Notes under the pieces: model-generated
The model's database searches: none
Seen by the model: the letters and a program-made list of their open reading frames with translations, nothing else
What the model was told of the DNA's origin: nothing
Shown: piece after piece, positions 41,561 through 47,662 of the stretch
Numbering within the stretch: position 1 is the first letter of the stretch
Layout: each line of letters opens with the position of its first letter
Assembly (NCBI GenBank): GCA_017964785.1
Contig: JAGCRH010000030.1
Location: 1-47,662, forward strand
DNA: 47,662 nucleotides
Direction of reading: 5' to 3'
Source of the DNA: Prevotella sp.
GTDB taxonomy: Bacteria; Bacteroidota; Bacteroidia; Bacteroidales; Bacteroidaceae
Translations under genes and position numbers: made by a program

Positions 41561-44500
41561 ATGGAAAAGAAATTCTTGTTATTGATGCTGGTTTTGCTAA
41601 ATAGTATAGCAGCGTGGTGTGCTGACGGCGATACATTTACAGCATACGTAGAAGTACCAAAAACTTCTAGTTGGACTATTCAAGTAAAAATGACAATAAA
41701 AATAATAAGTGAATCAAATAAGACATGCCAAATAGGTGACGACACAAATCGGGCTATTGACGGCTATCCAGACCTTACAAAACTTGAATTGCCAGATAAA
41801 GTGAACAACTATAAAATTGTTCGAATAGGAGATAAAGCTTTTGCTCAAGGTGGATTGTGTGATATAACTACAGTAATTCTACCATCCTATGTTACAAGTG
41901 TTGGTAAAAGGGCTTTCTATACGTCAAACTTAGAAAGTATAACTTTCCCGAGTGGCTTCACTACTATTGGTGAAGAAGCATTCGCTTATAGCAAAATTGC
42001 GAATATAAATATACCATCAACGGTAACAGATATTGGTGATAAAGCTTTTGCCTCATGCTTAAATCTAACGTCTTTTACAATTCCAGAAGGCGTTTCTGTA
42101 CTCAATAACGGATTATTCTCTGGATGTAAAAAGTTATCCAGCATTGCATGGCATAACAGGGTTACTTCAATTGGTAATCATGTTTTTAATGGCTGTACAT
42201 CACTTGCAAGCATTAGCATTCCTAATAGCGTAACAACTATCGGAGTAGGCGCTTTTGGAAACTGCTCTTCCCTATCATCAGTTTCGCTGTTTAATGGATT
42301 AACAGACATTCAGTCAAGTGCTTTTTCAGGCTGTACCAGCCTTAACTCAATAACCCTTCCTAATAGTGTGACTACGTTGGGAAGCCAAGCTTTTTATCAG
42401 TGTACAAATCTGTCAACTATTAATTTGTCTTCTAAATTGCGAATGATAGATCAGTCTACTTTTAATGGGTGTACAAGTTTGCAATCTATCACGATTCCAA
42501 CAAAAGTTGCAAGCATAGGAGCAGGAGCATTCCAAGGCTGTACACAACTTGAAACCATTTCAATTCCTGGTAATGTAAAAACGATAGATGCTTATGCTTT
42601 TTATGGTTGTTCAAATCTTGGCCAACTTGAACTCTCGGAAGGAATAACCAAAATTGGCTATGATGCCTTTTATGGCTGTATTTCCTTGGGCTCAGTAACA
42701 ATTCCAAGTACTATTAGCACATGGGAGAGTTATTGTTTTGATGGTTGTACAGGTCTTACAAATATTGTATTCACTAATGGACTCACTTCTATTGGAATCG
42801 GTGCTTTTCGAAGTTGTACCAGTGTAAAATCTGTTTCCATTCCAAGTAGTATTACAACAATCGGTGAATGTGCGTTTGAGGGATGTAGTGCATTGCAAAC
42901 AGTTACAACTGAAGAAGGATTGTCTGTTATTGGGAAGGGGGTTTTTAACAATTGCACAAGTTTATCGTCTTTCATTTTTCCTGAATCCATAACATCAATA
43001 GGACAAGGCGCTTTTGGTGGATGCCAAAGTTTAACCTCAATAATAATACCAAATAACATAACAACTCTCAATGGTGAAACTTTTGCGAATTGTATAAATT
43101 TGGTAAATGTAAAGTTACCAGATAATTTAACGACAATACATGTATATGATTTTTATGGCTGCACTGCGCTACAGAAGATTTCAATTCCTGAAAGTGTCAC
43201 AACAATCAAAGACTATGCGTTTAATGGCTGTAATACACTGACCTCAGTGACGGTTGGAAATCCTGTGCCTGTTCTAATTTCAGAAGAAACATTTTCGAAT
43301 GCTGTTAACTCCACACTTTTTGTTCCAGCAGGAAGCAAGGCTGCATACGAGGCTGCTGATTATTGGAAAAACTTCAAGGAAATCAGAGAACCTTCACCGA
43401 TTATTATTTTTGCCGATGCAAATGTCAAAGCAATCTGTGTGGCAAACTGGGACACTGACGATGACGGAGAACTGAGCGAGGCTGAGGCATCTGCTGTTAC
43501 AGACCTTGGAAGTGTCTTTGGTTCTAATAATAATATCAAGACCTTTGAAGAACTGAGATATTTCACCGGACTAAAGAGTATTCCCAATAGGGCTTTTACT
43601 TCCTGTAAGAGTCTTGCTACTATAGAAATCCCAGAGACAGTGGAGACAATCGGTGATTACGCCTTTAATGGTTGCAGTACACTGAATATTGTTAACCTGC
43701 CAAATGGTGTAAAGACCATTGGACTCTATGCCTTTGCACAATGTACAAATATGACAAAAATAGATATTCCACAAAGCGTAACCACTATAGACCAATATGC
43801 TTTCTATGAATCGAGTGTTCTGACAGAAGTCGTATTGCCGGAAACATTAACCTCGTTGTCATGGCATTTGTTTGACGGTTGTAGTGGGCTGAAGAACATT
43901 TCCATTCCTAATAGCGTCAAGTCCATCGGACAATATGCTTTTTCTGGCTGTAGCGGGTTGGAAACCATTGCTATGGGTGATGGGGTGACCAGCATAGGCG
44001 AAAAGGCTTTCGATGGCTGTAACGCTTTGAAGGAAGTGAATGTCGCAGATTTGGCGAAATGGTGCAATATAGACTTCTCTCTCTATCAAGCAAATCCCCT
44101 CAGTTTTGCCCATCATCTTTATGTGGATGGCGAAGAAGTGATAAATCTGCTAATCCCAGAAGGAGTAACCTCCATCAAACAAACTGCGTTCAGTGGTTGC
44201 AGTAACATGGTCTCCGTTACCATCTCGTCTGGTGTGACAAGTATTGGTCAAAGTGCATTTTCTAACTGTTCAAAAGTTACGGAGATTACTATCGGTAATG
44301 CCGTCAATTCTATCGGTGACCGGGCTTTCGCCAATTGTACGGCTTTATCATCAGTTGTTATCCCTGATGCCGTTCAGATAATCAGGCCAGATGCGTTTGG
44401 TGGCTGCACAAACCTTGTGGACATTACGATAGGAAGTGGTGTCACAGAGATATGGCAGGGGGCATTTGGTTCCAGTGACACAAAGATTGCTTCTGTCTAT

Positions 44501-45019
44501 TGCCGTGCCGAGACAATACCTACAACAAACAGTCAGGCTTTCTATCCTTCAGACATCAGTCAGGCTACGCTCCGTGTTCCGGCCTCGTCATACGATAGTT
44601 ATATGGGGCAAAGTCCTTGGAGTCAATTCGGAACGATTATCAAAGACAAGTACAAACTGATATATGTCGTTGATAATGTAGAATATAAGCAGTATGAAGT
44701 TGAAGTCAACACAATTGTTCCTGTGGAGGAAAACCCGACAAAGGAAGGCTATACATTCTCTGGTTGGAGTGAGATACCAGAAACCATGCCTGCAAAGGAT
44801 GTAACAATCACAGGTACATTTATTAAAGACAATGAAGCAGGTGATGTCAACAGCGATGGCAAGGTGGATGCCAAGGACATCGTGGATATCGTGAGCCATA
44901 CGATGGGCAAGCCCACTTCAACAGGAACGTTCAATGAGATGGCTGCTGATATCAACGAGGATGGCGTGGTGAATATTGCTGATGTCGTGAAGATAGCAAA
45001 TATCATCATGGAGAAGTAG
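41561..45019 (+). CDS. BspA-type leucine-rich repeat surface protein with dockerin
   Basis: The 1152-residue protein starts MEKKFLLLMLVLLNSIAAWC (signal peptide); the open frame from 41306 lies in the leader and is rejected. LRR_5/BspA repeats of about 23 residues (pattern AFxGCTSLxSIxIPxSVTxIG) fill residues about 90-600. An EF-hand-like insert near 610-640 (NWDTDDDGELSEAEASAV) precedes a second LRR block (about 655-1000). An InlB-type repeat follows (KEGYTFSGWSEIPETMPAKD, near 1055), and residues about 1092-1150 are a type I dockerin (GDVNSDGKVDAKDIVDIV; ADINEDGVVNIADVVKIANI). BspA proteins mediate adhesion to host proteins and other bacteria. The 5' two-thirds is much more AT-rich than its surroundings. 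Confidence 0.92.
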   Translation: MEKKFLLLMLVLLNSIAAWCADGDTFTAYVEVPKTSSWTIQVKMTIKIISESNKTCQIGDDTNRAIDGYPDLTKLELPDKVNNYKIVRIGDKAFAQGGLCDITTVILPSYVTSVGKRAFYTSNLESITFPSGFTTIGEEAFAYSKIANINIPSTVTDIGDKAFASCLNLTSFTIPEGVSVLNNGLFSGCKKLSSIAWHNRVTSIGNHVFNGCTSLASISIPNSVTTIGVGAFGNCSSLSSVSLFNGLTDIQSSAFSGCTSLNSITLPNSVTTLGSQAFYQCTNLSTINLSSKLRMIDQSTFNGCTSLQSITIPTKVASIGAGAFQGCTQLETISIPGNVKTIDAYAFYGCSNLGQLELSEGITKIGYDAFYGCISLGSVTIPSTISTWESYCFDGCTGLTNIVFTNGLTSIGIGAFRSCTSVKSVSIPSSITTIGECAFEGCSALQTVTTEEGLSVIGKGVFNNCTSLSSFIFPESITSIGQGAFGGCQSLTSIIIPNNITTLNGETFANCINLVNVKLPDNLTTIHVYDFYGCTALQKISIPESVTTIKDYAFNGCNTLTSVTVGNPVPVLISEETFSNAVNSTLFVPAGSKAAYEAADYWKNFKEIREPSPIIIFADANVKAICVANWDTDDDGELSEAEASAVTDLGSVFGSNNNIKTFEELRYFTGLKSIPNRAFTSCKSLATIEIPETVETIGDYAFNGCSTLNIVNLPNGVKTIGLYAFAQCTNMTKIDIPQSVTTIDQYAFYESSVLTEVVLPETLTSLSWHLFDGCSGLKNISIPNSVKSIGQYAFSGCSGLETIAMGDGVTSIGEKAFDGCNALKEVNVADLAKWCNIDFSLYQANPLSFAHHLYVDGEEVINLLIPEGVTSIKQTAFSGCSNMVSVTISSGVTSIGQSAFSNCSKVTEITIGNAVNSIGDRAFANCTALSSVVIPDAVQIIRPDAFGGCTNLVDITIGSGVTEIWQGAFGSSDTKIASVYCRAETIPTTNSQAFYPSDISQATLRVPASSYDSYMGQSPWSQFGTIIKDKYKLIYVVDNVEYKQYEVEVNTIVPVEENPTKEGYTFSGWSEIPETMPAKDVTITGTFIKDNEAGDVNSDGKVDAKDIVDIVSHTMGKPTSTGTFNEMAADINEDGVVNIADVVKIANIIMEK

Positions 45020-45031
45020 GACCTCTTTCAA

Positions 45032-45092
45032 GTCCCCTTGAACCTCTCTGGCAGTCCCCTTGAAGCGGACTACCCGAGAGGTACAAGGGGAC
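45032..45092. terminator. Long hairpin after the BspA-like gene
   Basis: GTCCCCTTGAACCTCTC (45032-45048) and GAGAGGTACAAGGGGAC (45076-45092) pair over 17 positions with one mismatch. The 27-nt loop holds another GTCCCCTTG that could compete for the right arm. No T run follows, so true terminator activity is uncertain. Confidence 0.55.
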
Positions 45093-45122
45093 GAAATGTC
45101 TGCAAGGCACTTACGCAATGAT

Positions 45123-45185
45123 AACCCAGCCTTATTTGACAATAACCAGCCCTTATTGCCAGACAACCCAGCCTTATCAATTGGC
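45123..45185. repeat. Tandem 21-bp repeat, three copies, overlapping the GH25 gene end
   Basis: Units start at 45123, 45144 and 45165, each beginning AACCCAGCCTTAT or AACCAGCCCTTAT. The third contains the stop and last two codons of the GH25 gene (stop 45179-45177 on minus). Confidence 0.82.
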
Positions 45186-46070
45186 ATAGGCTTTCTCGCC
45201 GATGGTCTCTTGGGAACCGATGGTCATCTGACGGAGGTCGTAGTAGGATCCATTATAGATATTGAAGTCCACATTACCCTTGATGCCCGGCAGACGCCCC
45301 GCATCAGTATGCTGCCAGAACTTCCAAGGACCTTTGTATTCCAAGGAGTCCACATAGTAGTGGGCAATCCAGTAGGGATACTGGTTAAAGATGGAATCGC
45401 TCAAATAGCGAGTCTTGAATTTAAAATAGGTGTAGATAATCGGTTTCACCTGATAGTGTTTTTCCACGATGTCGAGCCACTCCAGCACACTGGCCTTGAA
45501 CTCATTATCGGTCTGATTCTTAGGTTTGTGCTCCACGTCGAGCACAGGGGGCAGGTCGCCATTCTCCAGTTTCGCCACCTTTAGGAAATTATATGCCTGT
45601 TCCTCAGCCGGCGAATGGACGCTGTAGAAATGGTAGGCTCCACGGGTAAAACCGTTCTCACGGGCCTGATAGAAATTCTCGCGGAAGTTCTCGTCGGTCT
45701 GCGTGGCACCTTCCGTCGCCTTAATCATCACGAAACGGATGGGACACTTGTTGATCATGCCCTCGTCCTTTAGTTTGTCCCAGTCGATACGTCCCTGGTG
45801 GTGGGAGATATCGATACCATGAATCTCAAAGCCCTCGGGATAGGACACGTCGCCATAGAGGGCGCGCCAACGGAAGCCAAAGGGGGAGACGAAGAAATAG
45901 TAGAAGAACCAGACATAGCCTGCCACGATGGCTGCGCCGCCGATCCACCATCCCCAGGATGGAACTCTCTGTAAAAAGCGCACAAGCACATTCGGCTTAC
46001 GACGGCCTCTTGGTCCGTGGTAAGTATGGGTCGTTCCGATGCCCTTACGGCGAACAATGCGCTTTTTCAA
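45177..46070 (-). CDS. GH25 muramidase (lysozyme), membrane-anchored
   Basis: The 297-residue glycoside hydrolase family 25 enzyme cleaves the MurNAc-GlcNAc bond of peptidoglycan. A basic N-terminus (MKKRIVRRKGIGTTHTYHGP) precedes one transmembrane segment at residues 41-61, so the catalytic domain faces the periplasm. Catalytic-site acids are visible: Asp87 in GIDISHHQG, Glu120 in MIKATEG, and Asp178 and Glu180 in PVLDVEHK. WKFWQHTDAGRLPGIKGNVD is the conserved C-terminal segment. The likely role is cell-wall remodelling. It lies 14 bp downstream of the four-helix-bundle gene; that gap and the region before its start are made of AATTTAGAATTAAGAATTAA-type repeats. No separate promoter is seen. 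Confidence 0.93.
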   Translation of the reverse strand: MKKRIVRRKGIGTTHTYHGPRGRRKPNVLVRFLQRVPSWGWWIGGAAIVAGYVWFFYYFFVSPFGFRWRALYGDVSYPEGFEIHGIDISHHQGRIDWDKLKDEGMINKCPIRFVMIKATEGATQTDENFRENFYQARENGFTRGAYHFYSVHSPAEEQAYNFLKVAKLENGDLPPVLDVEHKPKNQTDNEFKASVLEWLDIVEKHYQVKPIIYTYFKFKTRYLSDSIFNQYPYWIAHYYVDSLEYKGPWKFWQHTDAGRLPGIKGNVDFNIYNGSYYDLRQMTIGSQETIGEKAYAN

Positions 46071-46098
46071 TTTAGAATTTAGAATTAAGAATTAAGAG
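46063..46098. repeat. AT-rich repeat, left flank of the four-helix-bundle gene
   Basis: GAATTTAGAATTAAGAATTAAGAG-like units. The 18 bases at 46081-46098 (AGAATTAAGAATTAAGAG) are the exact reverse complement of 46502-46519. The block overlaps the start of the GH25 gene and the end of the S23 gene. Confidence 0.82.
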
Positions 46099-46453
46099 AG
46101 CCTGCGGACTCCTTTGTCTTCTTGATAATTGAAACTAATATTTTAATAATCTCCTGCAATTCAGAATCAAGAGAATCAAATTGTTCTTGGTTGATATAGT
46201 CTATCTTCAGAAACAATTGCAACCAATAAGAAGTTTCATCTGCTTCCTTTAATGCTATTTGCAATTTATTGATGAAATCTGCAGTACTCTGTGCACTTCG
46301 ACTTTCCATAGAATTTGCACCTATACTTGTTCCACTTCTTAATATCTGTCTTGGTAAATCAAACTCCTTTTGAGTTTTAATCAGATATTTGTATAGTTTC
46401 ACAATCCTAACAGCAAAATTCAAGGTTTTATCATGCAAGATATTATACTTCAT
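46085..46453 (-). CDS. Four-helix-bundle protein (S23 family)
   Basis: The 122-residue all-helical protein begins MKYNILHDKTLNFAVRIVKL. It contains the family's core FDLPRQILRSGTSIGANSME, SRSAQSTADFINKLQIALKE and ADETSYWLQL. Members occur as orphans in many bacteria, inside 23S rRNA intervening sequences of spirochetes, and as distant relatives of the Avd protein of diversity-generating retroelements. No reverse transcriptase or rRNA gene is here, so the role is unknown. It is bracketed by inverted 18-bp copies of an AT-rich repeat (46081-46098 and 46502-46519). The left copy overlaps its last codons. Confidence 0.9.
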   Translation of the reverse strand: MKYNILHDKTLNFAVRIVKLYKYLIKTQKEFDLPRQILRSGTSIGANSMESRSAQSTADFINKLQIALKEADETSYWLQLFLKIDYINQEQFDSLDSELQEIIKILVSIIKKTKESAGSLNS

Positions 46454-46470
46454 CTTCTTATTGGAAAGAG

Positions 46471-46504
46471 GAGGGACTCCGCACTTACCAGAGCGAAGCC
46501 CCTC
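46471..46504 (-). terminator. Hairpin after the PPi-phosphofructokinase gene
   Basis: On the minus strand GAGGGGCTTCGC (46504-46493) pairs with GCGGAGTCCCTC (46482-46471) over 12 bp including two G-U pairs, with a 10-nt loop. CTCTTTCC follows (minus), a weak T-rich tail. Confidence 0.6.
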
Positions 46505-46535
46505 TTAATTCTTAATTCTCAATTCTTAATTCTCA
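46502..46535. repeat. AT-rich repeat, right flank of the four-helix-bundle gene
   Basis: CTCTTAATTCTTAATTCTCA continues with ATTCTTAATTCTC. It is the exact inverted partner (first 18 bases) of 46081-46098, and it touches the stop codon of the phosphofructokinase gene. Confidence 0.85.
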
Positions 46536-47662
46536 CTTGGTCTGCTCAAGTGCCAGCGTCTTGGTGGGCTGGTCACAGACCTCCGTGGGCCCCCAGTACT
46601 GGATAGGACCAGGATAGACGTAGCAAGTCTTGCGAGCCCACTCCTCACGATGAGCGGCAAACGCCTTGAAGGGAGCACCATCGAGTTCGACGAGGGCCTT
46701 GCGGATCACAGGTTTCATCTCACCGGCACGCTTCTCCATGTTCATCATCATCGTGATGGGCACACCACCGGCAATCCACTGCTCAGCAGGAGCAGTCGTG
46801 TTCTTCACGACAGCCATATAACCGGTCTTGCCGTTGGCAATCAACTGGGCGGCTGAGGTGCCGAGGGCATAGCAATAGTCTGCATCGAAGTTAGAAGGCG
46901 CAGCACAGCGTCCCTCGTAACCGAAGAAGTGGTGCATAGCGGAGAACTTACCCACATACTTGCCTTCCTTCTTCATCTTCTCCAACTTCTGGGCCACCAT
47001 CGTGGAGAGCAGTTTCTCAGTCTCGATGAGTGATACCTGTACGTTACCGTGAGGATCGCGGTCAAGGGCCAACTGACGGGCCACGCCAACAGGCAGGCTG
47101 TTGAACACGGCAAGGTTCTCTGCAGTCAGATGAGCCTTCACGAAGTCCACCTGCTCGTCACGGCTGATATCCTTTGCCTCAGGCATAGCCAGCACGTCGT
47201 TGAGTTGGGCAATCAGTTTCTTGATGGCGGGGATGAACTCGATGACGCCCTCGGGGATAACCACTGAACCGAAGTTGTTACCATCGGCAGCACGTGCAGC
47301 AACAGCATCAGCAATATAGTCCACGATATCGTCGAGGCTCATGGCCTTAGCCTCAATCTCCTCAGAGACGAGACAGATATTCGGCTGTGTCTGGAGTGCA
47401 CACTCCAAAGCGATGTGAGAAGCCGAGCGACCCATCACCTTGATGAAATGCCAGTATTTGCGTGAAGAGTTACAGTCGCGCTCGATGTTACCGATGAGTT
47501 CAGAGTAAACCTTACAAGCGGTATCGAAACCGAAGGAGGTCTCAATCTGCTCGTTCTTCAGGTCGCCGTCGATGGTCTTCGGACAACCGATCACCTGTAC
47601 GCCATAGTTCTTGGCAGCATAGTACTCAGCCAGCACACAAGCGTTGGTATTGGAGTCGTCAC
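46533..47662 (-). CDS. pfp: PPi-dependent 6-phosphofructokinase (partial, N-terminus outside window)
   Basis: Diphosphate:fructose-6-phosphate 1-phosphotransferase catalyses a reversible glycolytic step using PPi. About 376 C-terminal residues are present, and the frame is open to the window end ([18 protein letters not shown]), which continues the conserved GGDDSNTNA motif, so the start lies beyond. [11 protein letters not shown] carries the lysine that marks PPi use rather than [33 protein letters not shown] and the fructose-6-phosphate region ([20 protein letters not shown]) indicate the long (about 550-residue) form. It is followed on the same strand by the four-helix-bundle and GH25 genes. 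Confidence 0.95.
   Translation of the reverse strand, partial: DDSNTNACVLAEYYAAKNYGVQVIGCPKTIDGDLKNEQIETSFGFDTACKVYSELIGNIERDCNSSRKYWHFIKVMGRSASHIALECALQTQPNICLVSEEIEAKAMSLDDIVDYIADAVAARAADGNNFGSVVIPEGVIEFIPAIKKLIAQLNDVLAMPEAKDISRDEQVDFVKAHLTAENLAVFNSLPVGVARQLALDRDPHGNVQVSLIETEKLLSTMVAQKLEKMKKEGKYVGKFSAMHHFFGYEGRCAAPSNFDADYCYALGTSAAQLIANGKTGYMAVVKNTTAPAEQWIAGGVPITMMMNMEKRAGEMKPVIRKALVELDGAPFKAFAAHREEWARKTCYVYPGPIQYWGPTEVCDQPTKTLALEQTK

Noticed and set aside
46085-46453. Diversity-generating retroelement accessory (Avd) role for the S23-type protein
   Set aside because: No reverse transcriptase, template repeat or variable repeat lies nearby in the window.

Overview
The window looks like a chromosomal segment from a Bacteroidales bacterium, most likely Prevotella or a close relative. 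Four kinds of evidence support this. The promoters are of Bacteroidetes type (TTTG, about 19-20 bp, TAnnTTTG) and Shine-Dalgarno sequences are lacking. The primary sigma factor is the short 286-residue form. FeoA and FeoB are fused, and the threonine operon has a phosphoglycerate-mutase-like protein where ThrB would be expected. The surface proteins carry BACON, PEGA, BspA/LRR_5, LamG, dockerin and GIYI-NGKK tails typical of the phylum. This assignment comes from reading only; no database search was possible.

Layout. 1-2.5 kb: the 3' part of secA, an orphan ABC ATPase and a convergent small secreted protein. 2.7-10 kb: a run of exported proteins (PEGA protein, BACON lipoprotein, LamG/BspA-like protein, LPP20-like protein). 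10-14.5 kb: a tight feoAB-ruvC-ModF-like ATPase unit. 14.5-23.1 kb: minus-strand housekeeping genes (lepA-crp, pheT-yebC, cytidylate-kinase-like, FAD oxidoreductase) around a small plus-strand lipoprotein. 23.3-28.5 kb: thrA, proposed homoserine kinase and thrC, led by a strong promoter and ended by a hairpin. 28.5-29.9 kb: yihY and the RNase P RNA gene rnpB on the minus strand. 30-33 kb: htrA, rpoD and a small exported protein. 33-36.6 kb: an aminotransferase-iorB-iorA unit for aryl-pyruvate metabolism. 36.7-39.4 kb: a FadL/OmpP1-like porin and a tyrosine-rich exported protein. 39.5-45 kb: prmA, a gene-free repeat island of about 0.9 kb, a long folded RNA leader and an AT-rich BspA-type LRR/dockerin protein. 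45-47.7 kb: a GH25 muramidase, a four-helix-bundle (S23) protein and a partial PPi-dependent phosphofructokinase.

Two things stand out. First, short low-complexity repeats that normally lie between genes here also lie in frame inside coding sequences. prmA carries three, and the ModF-like ATPase, the FAD oxidoreductase and possibly thrC carry one each. A dense island of several unrelated repeat families follows prmA directly. Second, the BspA-type gene is preceded by a transcript leader of about 218 nt. That leader can fold into one collinear irregular hairpin of 176 nt, whereas other promoters in the window give leaders of about 2 to 65 nt. It is the best candidate here for an undescribed regulatory RNA.
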